Assembly: GCA_014843695.1 (NCBI GenBank)
Contig: CM026403.1
Span: forward strand, 6,195,505 to 6,259,504
Direction: 5' to 3'
Source of the DNA: Archivesica marissinica
Lineage: Eukaryota; Mollusca; Bivalvia; Venerida; Vesicomyidae
DNA length: 64,000 bases
Part shown: in pieces, positions 41,901 through 54,554 of the stretch
Position numbering within the stretch: position 1 is the stretch's first letter
Layout of the letters: every line of letters begins with the position of its first letter
Notes under the pieces: generated by a model
What the model was told of the DNA's origin: nothing
The model's input: only the letters and a program-made list of their open reading frames with translations
The model's database searches: none
Program-made: the position numbers and the translations under genes

Positions 41901-43000
41901 AAACACATGTGTATGTCGTACCACTATTCTCGATATATCACAAGAAACACATGTGTATGCTCGTTTACCACTATTTCTGTGATATATCACTAGGAAACAC
42001 ATGTGTATGCTCGTTTACCACTATTTCTGTGATATATCACTAGGAAACACATGTGTATGCTCGTTTACCACTATTTCTGTGATATATCACTAGGAAACAC
42101 ATGTGTATGCTAGTTTACCACTATTTCTGTGATATATCACTAGGAAACACATGTGTATGCTCGTTTACCACTATTTCTGTGATATATCACAAGGAAACAC
42201 AAGTGTATGCTCGTTTACCACTATTTCTGTGATATATCACTAGGAAACACATGTGTATGCTAGTTTACCACTATTTCTGTGATATATCACTAGGAAACAC
42301 ATGTGTATGCTCGTTTACCACTATTTCTGTGATATATCACTAGGAAACACATGTGTATGCTCGTTTACCACTATTTCTGTGATATATCACTAGGAAACAC
42401 ATGTGTATGCTCGTTTACTATTTCTGTGATATATCACTAGGAAACACATGTGTATGCTCGTTTACCACTATTTCTGTGATATATCACTAGGAAACACATG
42501 TGTATGCTTGTTTACCACTATTTCTGTGATATATCATAAGGAAACACATGTGTATGCTCGTTTACCACTATTTCTGTGATATATCACTAGGAAACACATG
42601 TGTATGCTCGTTTACTATTTCTGTGATATATCACTAGGAAACACATGTGTATGCTCGTTTACTATTTCTGTGATATATCACTAGGAAACACATGTGTATG
42701 CTCGTTTACCACTATTTCTGTGATATATCACTAGGAAACACATGTGTATGCTTGTTTACCACTATTTCTGTGATATATCATAAGGAAACACATGTGTATG
42801 CTCGTTTACCACTATTTCTGTGATATATCACTAGGAAACACATGTGTATGCTCGTTTACTATTTCTGTGATATATCACTAGGAAACACATGTGTATGCTC
42901 GTTTACTATTTCTGTGATATATCACTAGGAAACACATGTGTATGTTCGTTTACTATTTCTGTGATATATCACTAGGAAACACATGTGTATGCTCGTTTAC
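32922..43000. repeat. 50-bp minisatellite made of the exon F 3' end plus 5' splice site
   Basis: About 200 visible copies of a 50-bp unit: GATATATCACTAGGAAACAC, ATGTGTATGCTCGTTTACCA, CTATTTCTGT. The first unit overlaps the exon F coding end (CGATATATCACTAGGAAACAC) and its donor. The array runs into the gap at 43001. Truncated TTTACTATTTCTG units and CTCCGATATATCACAAGG units recur in blocks; a 1200-bp block at ~37500 is duplicated at ~38700. Short frames here are repeat translations. Confidence 0.97.
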
Positions 43001-44000
43001 NNNNNNNNNNNNNNNNNNNNNNNNNNNNNNNNNNNNNNNNNNNNNNNNNNNNNNNNNNNNNNNNNNNNNNNNNNNNNNNNNNNNNNNNNNNNNNNNNNNN
43101 NNNNNNNNNNNNNNNNNNNNNNNNNNNNNNNNNNNNNNNNNNNNNNNNNNNNNNNNNNNNNNNNNNNNNNNNNNNNNNNNNNNNNNNNNNNNNNNNNNNN
43201 NNNNNNNNNNNNNNNNNNNNNNNNNNNNNNNNNNNNNNNNNNNNNNNNNNNNNNNNNNNNNNNNNNNNNNNNNNNNNNNNNNNNNNNNNNNNNNNNNNNN
43301 NNNNNNNNNNNNNNNNNNNNNNNNNNNNNNNNNNNNNNNNNNNNNNNNNNNNNNNNNNNNNNNNNNNNNNNNNNNNNNNNNNNNNNNNNNNNNNNNNNNN
43401 NNNNNNNNNNNNNNNNNNNNNNNNNNNNNNNNNNNNNNNNNNNNNNNNNNNNNNNNNNNNNNNNNNNNNNNNNNNNNNNNNNNNNNNNNNNNNNNNNNNN
43501 NNNNNNNNNNNNNNNNNNNNNNNNNNNNNNNNNNNNNNNNNNNNNNNNNNNNNNNNNNNNNNNNNNNNNNNNNNNNNNNNNNNNNNNNNNNNNNNNNNNN
43601 NNNNNNNNNNNNNNNNNNNNNNNNNNNNNNNNNNNNNNNNNNNNNNNNNNNNNNNNNNNNNNNNNNNNNNNNNNNNNNNNNNNNNNNNNNNNNNNNNNNN
43701 NNNNNNNNNNNNNNNNNNNNNNNNNNNNNNNNNNNNNNNNNNNNNNNNNNNNNNNNNNNNNNNNNNNNNNNNNNNNNNNNNNNNNNNNNNNNNNNNNNNN
43801 NNNNNNNNNNNNNNNNNNNNNNNNNNNNNNNNNNNNNNNNNNNNNNNNNNNNNNNNNNNNNNNNNNNNNNNNNNNNNNNNNNNNNNNNNNNNNNNNNNNN
43901 NNNNNNNNNNNNNNNNNNNNNNNNNNNNNNNNNNNNNNNNNNNNNNNNNNNNNNNNNNNNNNNNNNNNNNNNNNNNNNNNNNNNNNNNNNNNNNNNNNNN
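43001..44000. other. Assembly gap, exactly 1000 N
   Basis: Exactly 1000 N. The left side is the 50-bp HEATR6 array and the right side a different 23-bp array, so the gap hides at least one array boundary, and probably the missing HEATR6 exons or a scaffold join. Confidence 0.98.
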
Positions 44001-47000
44001 GCCGTACCCACCACATAAATACTGCCGTACCCACCACATAAATACTGCCGTACCCACCACACATACACTACACTACCCACCACATAAATACTGCCGTACC
44101 CACCACATAAATACTGCCGTACCCACCACATATATACTACACTACCCACCACATAAATACTGCCGTACCCACCACACATATACTACACTACCCACCACAT
44201 AAATACTGCCGTACTCACCACACATACACTACACTACCCACCACATAAATACTGCCGTACCCACCACATAAATACTGCCGTACCACCACATAAATACTGC
44301 CGTACCCACCACATAAATACTGCCGTACCCACCAATAAATACTGCCGTACTCACCACATAAATACTGCCGTACCCACCACATAAATACTGCCGTACCCAC
44401 CACATAAATACTGCCGTACCCACCACACATACACTACACTACCCACCACATAAATACTGCCGTACTCACCACATATATACTGCAGTACCCACCACATAAA
44501 TACTGCCGTACCCACCACATAAATACTGCCGTACCCACCACACATATACTACACTACCCACCACATAAATACTGCCGTACCCACCACATAAATACCTGCC
44601 GTACCCACCACATAAATACTGCCGTACCCACCACATAAATACTGCCGTACCAACCACATAAATACTGCCGTACCCACCACATAAATACTGCCGTACCCAC
44701 CACACATACACTACACTACCCACCACATAAATACTGCCGTACTCACCACATAAATACTGCCGTACCCACCACATAAATACTGCCGTACCCACCACATAAA
44801 TACTGCCGTACCCACCACATAAATACTGCCGTACCCACCACATAAATACTGCCGTACTCACCACACATACACTACACTACCCACCACATAAATACTGCCG
44901 TACCCACCACATAAATACTGCCGTACCCACCACATAAATACTGCCGTACCACACATAAATACTGCCGTACCCACCACACATATACTACACTACCCACCAC
45001 ATAAATACTGCCGTACCCACCACATAAATACTGCCGTACCCACCACATAAATACCTGCCGTACCCACCACATAAATACTGCCGTACCCACCACATAAATA
45101 CTGCCGTACCCACCACATAAATACTGCCGTACCCACCACACATTTATTACACTACCCACCACATAAATAATGCGGTACCCACCACACATATACTACACTA
45201 CCCACCACATAAATACTGCCGTACCCACCACACATACACTACACTACCCACCACATAAATACTGCGGTACCCACCACACATACACTACACTACCCACCAC
45301 ATAAATACTGCGGTACCCACCACACATATACTACACTACCCACCACATAAATACTGCCGTTCCCACCACACATACACTACACTACCCACCACATAAATAC
45401 TGCCGTTCCCACCACACATACACTACACTACCCACCACATAAATACTGCGGTAGCCACCACACATATACTACACTACCCACCACATAAATACTGCGGTAT
45501 CCACCACACATATACTACACTACCCACCACATAAATACTGCCGTACCTACCACATAAATACTGCCGTACCCACCCCATAAATACTACCGTACCTACCACA
45601 TAAATACTGCCGTACCCACCACATAAATACTGCCGTACCAACCACACATACACTACACTACCCACCACATAAATACTGCCGTACCCACCACATAAATACT
45701 GCCGTACCCACCACATAAATACTGCCTTACCTACCATATAAATACTGCCGTACCCACCACATAAATACTGCCATACCCACCACATAAATACTGCCTTACC
45801 TACCATATAAATACTGCCGTACCCACCACATAAATACTGCCATACCCACCACATAAATACTGCCGTACCTACCACATAAATACTGCCGTACCCACCACAC
45901 ATACACTACACTACCCACCACATAAATACTGCCGTACCCACCACATAAATACTGCCGTACCACCACATAAATACTGCCGTACCCACCACATAAATACTGC
46001 CGTACCCACCACACATACACTACACTACCCACCACATAAATACTGCCGTACCCACCACATAAATACTGCCGTACTCACCACATAAATACTGCCGTACCCA
46101 CCACATAAATACTGCCGTACCCACCACACATATACTACACTACCCACCACATAAATACTGCCGTACTCATCACACCTATACTACACTATCCACCACATAA
46201 ATACTGCCGTACCCACCACATAAATACTGTACTACCCACCACATAAATACTGCCGTACCCACGACATAAATACTGCCGTACCCACCACATAAATTCTGCC
46301 GTACCCACCACATAAATACTGCCGTACCCACCACACATAACTACACTACCCACCACATAAATACTGCCGTACCCACCACATAAATACTGCCGTACCCACC
46401 ACATAAATACTGCCGTACCCACCACACATATACTACACTACCCACCACATAAATACTGCCGTACCCACCACATAATACCTGCCGTACCCACCACATATAC
46501 TACACTACCCACCACATAAATACTGCCGTACCCACCACACATACACTACACTACCCACCACATAAATACTGCGGTTCCCACCACACATACACTACACTAC
46601 CCACCACATAAATACTGCGGTACCCACCACACATATACTACACTACCCACCACATAAATACTGCGGTACCCACCACACATATACTACACTACCCACCACA
46701 TAAATACTGCCGTACCTACCACATACATACTGCCGTACCCACCCCATAAATACTGCCGTACCTACCACATAAATACTGCCGTACCCACCACATAAATACT
46801 GCCGTACCCACCACACATATACTACACTACCCACCACATAAATACTGCCGTACCTACCACATAAATACTGCCGTACCCACCACATAAATACTGCCATACC
46901 CACCACATAAATACTGCCGTACCTACCACATAAATACTGCCGTACCCACCACATAAATACTGCCGTACTCACCACATAAATACTGCCGTACCCACCACAT

Positions 47001-47888
47001 AAATACTGCCGTACCCACCACACATACACTACACTACCCACCACATAAATAATGCGGTACTCACCACACCTATACTACACTATCCACCACATAAATACTG
47101 CCGTACCCACCACATAAATACTGTACTACCCACCACATAAATACTGCCGTACCCACGACATAAATACTGCCGTACCCACCACATAAATTCTGCCGTACCC
47201 ACCACATAAATACTGCCGTACCCACCACACATACACTACACTACCCACCACATAAATACTGCCGTACCCACCACATAAATACTGCCGTACCCACCACATA
47301 AATACTGCCGTACCCACCACACATATACTACACTACCCACCACATAAATACTGCCGTACCCACCACATAAATACCTGCCCTACCCACCACACATATACTA
47401 CACTACCCACCACATAAATACTGCCGTACCCACCACACATACACTACACTACCCACCACATAAATACTGCGGTTCCCACCACACATACACTACACTACCC
47501 ACCACATAAATACTGCGGTACCCACCACACATATACTACACTACCCACCACATAAATACTGCGGTACCCACCACACATATACTACACTACCCACCACATA
47601 AATACTGCCGTACCTACCACATACATACTGCCGTACCCACCCCATAAATACTGCCGTACCTACCACATAAATACTGCCGTACCCACCACATAAATACTGC
47701 CGTACCCACCACACATATACTACACTACCCACCACATAAATACTGCCGTACCTACCACATAAATACTGCCGTACCCACCACATAAATACTGCCATACCCA
47801 CCACATAAATACTGCCGTACCTACCACATAAATACTGCCGTACCCACCACACATACACTACACTACCCACCACATAAATACTGCCGTA
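44001..47888. repeat. 23-bp minisatellite (GCCGTACCCACCACATAAAT type), main part
   Basis: About 170 units of 23 bp in two mixed forms: GCCGTACCCACCACATAAAT-ACT and CACACATACACTACACTACC-CAC. A block of about 895 bp with marker variants (CCCACGACATAAAT, CCACCCCATAAATACT) at 46.2-47.0 kb recurs at 47.1-47.9 kb. Minus-strand frames (VGTAVFMWWVRQYLCGG) are repeat translations. Confidence 0.95.
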
Positions 47889-48715
47889 CGTCGAACAACT
47901 TTCAGAATCAAATAGTGTGAAACTTACACAACACTTCACATAAATGCTGGAGTTAACAAATAGTATAGATTACTAGGAATAATTACATATACGTTAAGGT
48001 TAGTAAATGCTGGAGTTAACAAATAGTATAGATTACTAGGAATAATTACATATACGTTAAGGTTAGTAAATGCTGGAGTTAACAATATACGTTAAGGTTA
48101 GTAAATGCTGGAGTTAACAAATAGTATAGATTACTAGGAATAATTACATATACGTTAAGGTTAGTAAATGTTAGTAGTTTTGTATAAATAATGCGGAACG
48201 AAAAGTCTAGCCGACGTGGAATGAACGGATAGACTTTGAAAACATTGCGCGTTCGTAACTTTTGCTAGACATAAACATGAAATATACATAATCAAAAACC
48301 ATTAGCATGAAATCTGAATCGGCAGAAGTTTGGCAAATACCTTTCGGTTAATGACAATATGGTTGATTATCGTATGACTTTCTTGGAGTCCTACAAAACT
48401 GAACAAATACAATTCTAAGACGCGACCGGAAGTAGTTAGATTTGTCTTTCTGTGATTTGATTTCCCCAGGTGAAATAGTCATCCAAGAAAATCTGACGCG
48501 ATTCAACCATATTTTAGAGTAAGAAACACAATAAATATGCATGATATACCCAAATAAATGTCATAGAGCTAATGAAAGTTACTGACTGTCCTGGATTTAG
48601 AGAAAATGAGTGTAAACTATGTATGTCAAAGTCTAGCCAAGGAAGATCCGACCATTCTGTAACGGTATACAAGTTGTGTGGTATGTGTTGACTGTCTTCA
48701 AGGTTCTACTTATAA
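47889..48715. other. Insert between the two parts of the 23-bp array
   Basis: Contains a 63-bp tandem repeat (47941-48175, about 3.5 copies, with GTAAATGCTGGAGTTAACAA; one copy internally deleted) and ~540 bp of non-repeat sequence with two GTCTAGCC motifs (near 48208 and 48632). The same 23-bp unit flanks both sides, so this is probably an insertion. No gene is recognised. Confidence 0.6.
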
Positions 48716-49735
48716 TACATAAATACTGCCGTACTCACCACGCATACACTACACTACCCACCACATAAATACTGCCGTACCCACCACACATACACTACAC
48801 TACCCACCACATAAATACTGCGGTACCCACCACACATACACTACACTACCCACCACATAAATACTGCCGTACTCACCACATAAATACTGCCGTACCCACC
48901 ACATAAATACTGCCGTACCCACCACATAAATACTGCCTTACCCACCACATAAATACTGCCGTACCCACCACATACATACTGCCGTACTCACCACGCATAC
49001 ACTACACTACCCACCACATAAATACTGCCGTACGCACCACATAAATACTGGCGTACCCACCACATAAATACTCCGTACCCACCACACATACACTACACTA
49101 CCCACCACATAAATACTGCCGTACCCACCACATAAATACTGCCGTACCCACCTAAATACTGCCGTACCCACCACATAAATACTGCCGTACCCACCACATA
49201 AATACTGCCGTACTCACCACGCATACACTACATTACCCACCACATAAATACTGCCGTACCCACCACATAAATACTGCCGTACCCACCACATAAATACCTG
49301 CCGTACCCACCCACATACACTACACTACCCACCACATAAATACCTGCCGTACCCACCACATAAATACTGCCGTACTCACCACATAAATACTGCCGTACCC
49401 ACCACATAAATACTGCCGTACTCACCACATAAATACTGCCGTACCCACCACATAAATACTGCCGTACCCACCACATAAATACTGCCGTACTCACCACATA
49501 AATACTGCCGTACCCACCACATAAATACTGCCGTACTCACCACATAAATACTGCCGTACTCACCACATAAATACTGCCGTACCCACCACATAAATACCTG
49601 CCGTACACCACCACACATACACTGCACTACCCACCACATAAATACTGCCGTACCCACCACATAAATACTGCCGTACCCACCACACATACACTACACTACC
49701 CACCACATAAATACTGCCGTACCCACCACAAATAC
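48716..49735. repeat. 23-bp minisatellite, right part
   Basis: About 44 more units of the same 23-bp family as 44001-47888, with more CTCACCAC variants and some indels. Confidence 0.95.
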
Positions 49736-49880
49736 ACATGGAGCATTGTATATTATCAGAAATATCAGATAGAATAGTAACGTTTCGAGTATGGAACCAT
49801 GTGGAACACCAGCATTATATTCTGAAAATGTAGAAACAACACAATTATTTTTTCCTTCATATCCATAAATATCCGGCACT
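49736..49880 (-). pseudogene. Reverse transcriptase relic (non-LTR retrotransposon)
   Basis: The minus-strand frame contains NAGVPHGSILETLLFYLIF, recognisable as the GVPQGSILGPLLF-type RT motif of non-LTR retrotransposons, followed by a decayed INDLP-like part. Only ~45 residues remain. It lies between the 23-bp array and the ZP exon at 49969. Confidence 0.65.
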
Positions 49881-49968
49881 CCAACGCCATCCTATCCACT
49901 TTATTGTTTCAACTTAAAGAATAGACACCGTAATACCAACATCCAAATCATCTGTATTACTTTTATAG

Positions 49969-50141
49969 TTGATGGGACATGTGAGGCTGGACCAGTATAC
50001 ATATTTATAATAAACTCGCCTAGATTTGCCACTGGTGTGATATTCATAGATGGACTGTGTTCACCGCAAGTAACATCAAATGCTACTTCAGTCCACATGT
50101 TTAATGGCAGTGATTGTAATAACGGCACCGCACCGGCTCTG
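49969..50141 (+). CDS. ZP-domain protein, exon 1 of those visible
   Basis: An exon of 173 nt (two completing bases plus 57 codons) between TTACTTTTATAG and GTAAGA. It reads DGTCEAGPVYIFIINSPRFA, TGVIFIDGLCSPQ, then VHMFNGSDCNNGTAPAL. Cys spacing (C...C...C, with a fourth in the next exon as VTC), beta-strand-like alternation and NxT/NxS sequons (NAT, NGS, NGT) fit the ZP-N half of a zona pellucida domain, an extracellular polymerisation module. No signal peptide is in the window, so upstream exons must lie elsewhere; the upstream 5.7 kb is array, relic sequence and a gap. The phase joins exactly to 53950. The ZP call is from pattern, not from a search. Confidence 0.75.
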
Positions 50142-50282
50142 GTAAGACACACGACACGCTATATGGGTTTGCTAAATAATTTCAGCTAGAAGTAACCTAT
50201 GACATATGACTTTATAAAATGTCCATTGTATGCTTTTTGTATATTGTATGTATGACATTCTCGATTAAACAGCAGTTCTGTA

Positions 50283-50690
50283 TATGCGCAATCCCAAAAA
50301 CTACGATGTATAACTCTTATGTTCCGTCAAGCGGAACATGCATATGTTCCGTTATATTATGTTATGATTCGGGTTTTACGCCTGCATCAGCACCATTTTG
50401 GGCTATATCGCCGGCGGGCAGTTTACCTAACAACACCTTTCCTGGGCAGGCTCCAGCCAGTACTTGGGTGCACCAACCTCCGTAAGAAACTGCCAACTTT
50501 TTCATATAAATGAGACACGGCCTGAGCGGGGCTCGAACCCGTGACCATCAGTGATGATAGGTTACAGTGGTATACAAGTCAGCGACCTTAACCACTCGAC
50601 CACGGAGGCGGACTCATATGTTCCGTCAAGCGGAACATGCATACCCAAAATTACGATGTATAACTCTAAGGATAATTATGTAGAAATTGT
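50283..50690. repeat. Two diverged founder-like units flanking a SINE
   Basis: Segments at about 50284-50345 and 50617-50680 share TATGTTCCGTCAAGCGGAAC and ACGATGTATAACTCT. The core TGTTCCG...CGGAACA is a hairpin. They resemble the early units of the 37-bp array (TATGATCCGTCAAACTGAGC, ATGTATAATTCTA). A SINE sits between them. The next 230 bp hold nothing clear. Confidence 0.65.
50390..50616 (-). mobile_element. tRNA-like SINE, family C
   Basis: The minus strand begins GTCCGCCTCCGTGGTCGAGT and GGTTAAGGTCGCTGACTT, a tRNA-like A-box region. A B box (CACGGGTTCGAGCCCCGC) follows, then a body with GGTGTTGTTAGGTAAACTGC near the 3' end. The extra bases between the boxes (TATACCACTGTAACC) suggest a tRNA-derived head with an insertion. 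Part of its 3' body recurs at 57310-57520. Confidence 0.7.
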
Positions 50691-50919
50691 AATATTCTTG
50701 AAGATGAATATCATGTTATGCTATGCTGCCCATTGTATAACGATTTACGAAGAAGCTGCATTCCCAGGTTGTATTCTCATAGAGCTATTAGTATGTACAA
50801 CTGTATGCAACTTTTTAAAGTGAACATGCGAAAATACTTTTCAACCTTGGCTAGTATATATAGCGATTAAGCTGAGAACATTAATGCGTTTTCCTTCTCC
50901 CTGAAAACTGAGCATGTAT

Positions 50920-53085
50920 AATCGAAATATCCATGTATAATTCTATGATCCGTCAAACTGAGCATGCATAATCGAAAGATACATGTATCGTTATGTGATC
51001 CGTCAAACTGAGCATGCATAATCGAAATATGCATGTATTATTCGATGTTCTGTCAAACTGAGCAGATGCATGTATTATTCGATGTTCTGTCAAACTGAGC
51101 AGATGCATGTATTATTCGATGTTCTGTCAAACTGAGCAGATGCATGTATTATTCGATGTTCTGTCAAACTGAGCAGATGCATGTATTATTCGATGTTCTG
51201 TCAAACTGAGCATGCATACTCGAAATATCCATGTATAATTATATGATCCGTCAAACTGACTAAGCAGATGCATGTATTATTCGATGTTCTGTCAAACTGA
51301 GCAGATGCATGTATTATTCGATGTTCTGTCAAACTGAGCAGATGCATGCATTATTCGATGTTCTGTCAAACTGAGCAGATGCATGTATTATTCGATGTTC
51401 TGTCAAACTGAGCAGATGCATGCATTATTCGATGTTCTGTCAAACTGAGCAGATGCATGTATTATTCGATGTTCTGTCAAACTGAGCAGATGCATGTATT
51501 AGTCGATGTTCTGTCAAACTGAGCAGATGCATGTATTATTCGATGTTCTGTCAAACTGAGCAGATGCATGTATTAGTCGATGTTCTGTCAAACTGAGCAG
51601 ATGCATGTATTATTCGATGTTCTGTCAAACTGAGCAGATGCATGTATTATTCGATGTTCTGTCAAACTGAGCAGATGCATGTATTATTCGATGTTCTGTC
51701 AAACTGAGCAGATGCATGTATTATTCGATGTTCTGTCAAACTGAGCAGATGCATGTATTATTCGATGTTCTGTCAAACTGAGCAGATGCATGTATTATTC
51801 GATGTTCTGTCAAACTGAGCAGATGCATGTATTATTCGATGTTCTGTCAAACTGAGCAGATGCATGTATTATTCGATGTTCTGTCAAACTGAGCAGATGC
51901 ATGTATTATTCGATGTTCTGTCAAACTGAGCAGATGCATGTATTATTCGATGTTCTGTCAAACTGAGCAGATGCATGTATTATTCGATGTTCTGTCAAAC
52001 TGAGCAGATGCATGTATTAGTCGATGTTCTGTCAAACTGAGCAGATGCATGTATTATTCGATGTTCTGTCAAACTGAGCAGATGCATGTATTAGTCGATG
52101 TTCTGTCAAACTGAGCAGATGCATGTATTATTCGATGTTCTGTCAAACTGAGCAGATGCATGTATTATTCGATGTTCTGTCAAACTGAGCAGATACATGT
52201 ATTATTCGATGTTCTGTCAAACTGAGCAGATGCATGTATTATTCGATGTTCTGTCAAACTGAGCAGATGCATGTATTATTCTATGATCCGTCAAACTGAA
52301 CAGATGCATGTATTAGTCGATGTTCTGTCAAACTGAGCAGATGCATGTATTATTCGATGTTCCGTCAAACTGAGCAGATGCATGTATTATTCGATGTTCT
52401 GTCAAACTGAGCAGATGCATGTATTATTCTATGATCCGTCAAACTGAACAGATGCATGTATTAGTCGATGTTCTGTCAAACTGAGCAGATGCATGTATTA
52501 TTCGATGTTCTGTCAAACTGAGCAGATGCATGTATTATTCGATGTTCTGTCAAACTGAGCAGATGCATGTATTATTCGATGTTCTGTCAAACTGAGCAGA
52601 TGCATGTATTATTCGATGTTCTGTCAAACTGAGCAGATGCATGTATTATTCTATGATCCGTCAAACTGAACAGATGCATGTATTAGTCGATGTTCTGTCA
52701 AACTGAGCAGATGCATGTATTATTCGATGTTCTGTCAAACTGAGCAGATGCATGTATTATTCGATGTTCTGTCAAACTGAGCAGATGCATGTATTATTCT
52801 ATGATCCGTCAAACTGAACAGATGCATGTATTAGTCGATGTTCTGTCAAACTGAGCAGATGCATGTATTATTCGATGTTCTGTCAAACTGAGCAGATGCA
52901 TGTATTATTCGATGTTCTGTCAAACTGAGCAGATGCATGTATTATTCGATGTTCTGTCAAACTGAGCAGATGCATGTATTATTCGATGTTCTGTCAAACT
53001 GAGCAGATGCATGTATTATTCGATGTTCTGTCAAACTGAGCAGATGCATGTATTATTCGATGTTCTGTCAAACTGAGCATGCATA
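50920..53085. repeat. 37-bp minisatellite (CAAACTGAGCAGATGCATGT type)
   Basis: About 57 copies of a 37-bp unit that continues ATTATTCGATGTTCTGT. The first and last units are longer and diverged (GCATGCATAATCGAAATAT), the inner ones homogeneous. A block with TCTATGATCCGTCAAACTGA followed by a TTAGTCGATG unit recurs several times between 52.26 and 52.84 kb. In a ZP gene intron. Confidence 0.95.
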
Positions 53086-53299
53086 CTCGAAAAAACCATG
53101 TATGATTCTATGTTCGGTCAAATGGTTGTTTATAAACAATGGAAATCGTGTTTGCTAACTAAATAGAACTAGACAAAACACGATTGCAACAAATATATTC
53201 AATTCTCGTTAAATGTCATTAAAACTTGTCTGGGTATGTTCTTGAATGTTATTATTCCAATTTAAATAACCGTTATCGCCATGGTTTCCATAGATACTG

Positions 53300-53545
53300 T
53301 GTCCACCTTGTAACTGAGAGGTTGTGAGTCCGAACCACTTGGCGGTGTCATTAGGCAAGACACTTACATCCATATTGCCTCTCCCTCACTGCGATGCCTC
53401 TTCTCTCTCCCTCACTGCGATGCCTCTTCTCTCTCCCTCACTGCGATGGATTCCATCAGGAATGAGGTCTCGCTAGCGATTAATCTAATATTGTATAAAC
53501 TTGTGTCACAATCATGCTAAAACAATTGATACAAACCAACTGGTA
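53300..53545 (+). mobile_element. SINE family A-related copy 6 (diverged head)
   Basis: The body and tail match family A (GATGGATTCCATCAGGAATG, then GGTCTCG and GATTAAT). The head differs (CACCTTGTAACTGAGAGGTT, with GTGAGTCCGAACC as B box). CCTCTTCTCTCTCCCTCACT is triplicated at about 53385-53450. Confidence 0.6.
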
Positions 53546-53673
53546 AAATGTATTCTCACAATATATCAAGGTTTCTCTCAGAGTTCACTAATTCTACTAT
53601 CAATATGTCTCCAACCTCGTCCGTCGCCAATACCACATTTGTGTCCGTTATAATAGTATCTTACTGTGTTACT

Positions 53674-53912
53674 AGTTTATACAAATTTATTTTAGCTCGA
53701 TTGCGAAACAAGTTCTTACAACGTATATTAATCACCCTCGATACCTCATTGCTGATGGAATCCATCGACACGAGGGAGAGAGAAGAGGCAATATGGAAAT
53801 TAAATACCTTGCCTAAGCGCACAATCGTAACGGCTCCAGCGGGGCTCGAACTCCGGACCTTTCGCACCTGAAGCGAACGCGCATCCACTGCGCTATAAAG
53901 ACTTCCACTTAC
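53674..53912 (-). mobile_element. tRNA-derived SINE, family A, copy 7
   Basis: Full-length minus-strand copy from TTTATACAAATTTATTTTAG (tail) to AAGTCTTTATAGCGCAGTGG (head). It ends 38 bp before the ZP exon at 53950, so its insertion just spares the splice acceptor. Confidence 0.85.
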
Positions 53913-53949
53913 TATGTTGTTAATATTGTGTCTCGTCTTCATCATACAG

Positions 53950-54071
53950 GGAACGGTTTTCACGGTGGTTATACGGCAGTATATCGACATCAGCCTCGAT
54001 TCTGACTTCGTCTATGATGTTACGTGCAACCTTTTGACGAGTGTTGTACAACACGTCACCATAGGAACTGT
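53950..54071 (+). CDS. ZP-domain protein, exon 2
   Basis: An exon of 122 nt (40 codons plus GT) between TTCATCATACAG and GTAAGT. It reads GTVFTVVIRQYIDISLDSDF and then VYDVTCNLLTSVVQHVTIGT. The 'FTVVIRQ...I...D..YDVTC' run is the conserved end of ZP-N, where a strand that begins with V(V)V-Q and the D-x-x-Y-x-V-x-C motif supplies the fourth cysteine. The phase-2 end pairs with the A that begins the exon at 61332, giving Val. A SINE lies ~40 bp upstream on the other strand and another starts ~65 bp downstream. Confidence 0.78.
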
Positions 54072-54136
54072 GTAAGTAACTATTCCTGCTCTACATTGGC
54101 GAGTATAAAAAGTAAAAGTAAGTGTTTGTTTATTAC

Positions 54137-54417
54137 ACACAGACGGATCTGTAGTCCAGTGGTAACACGCTGGACTGGTAATCCAGGGATCGCAGGTTCG
54201 ATCCCCCGTCTGACCCTAATAAAATTAACAGTCTTTCAGATGGGACGTTAAACCGAGGTCTCGTGTCGGTGCTTTACACCGTGCACGTAAAAGAACCAGA
54301 GGAGACTCTGGAATGGGTCTCTGTCTGTTTCATTGCACTATCCTCCAAAATCTAAAATGACTAATCTCTTCAGGAGGCGTCGCTCATATGGGTAACCGGT
54401 AGCGACGATAAAAAAAC
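54137..54417 (+). mobile_element. tRNA-derived SINE, family B (plus copy)
   Basis: The head CAGACGGATCTGTAGTCCAG, TGGTAACACGCTGGACTGGT and AATCCAG is tRNA-like: an anticodon-stem pair CTGGA/TCCAG with a loop giving GGT (Thr-like). B box GGTTCGATCCC is present, but the T stem does not pair, so it is not a functional tRNA. The body has CAGATGGGACGTTAAACCGA and GGTGCTTTACACCGTGCACG. Such a body occurs in widespread invertebrate SINEs; the named family is not certain. Confidence 0.75.
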
Positions 54418-54554
54418 GTAAAAAACAACAATTGTTTATTACAGTGTCGATTAGTTGTTATGTTTGCAGTCGGGGATAGATGATGTGTTTTGTTTCGGAT
54501 GGGGAATGCCTTATGTTTCAGTTTATATAGCAACAAGGTTTCCGTGTGTGCGTG

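Noticed and set aside
42936..44202. Frames of 350-408 residues across the second gap
   Set aside because: Mostly undefined residues through 1000 N.
54137..54215. Functional tRNA-Thr gene
   Set aside because: The anticodon stem and B box are present, but the T stem does not pair and spacing to the 3' acceptor strand is short; a SINE body follows directly.
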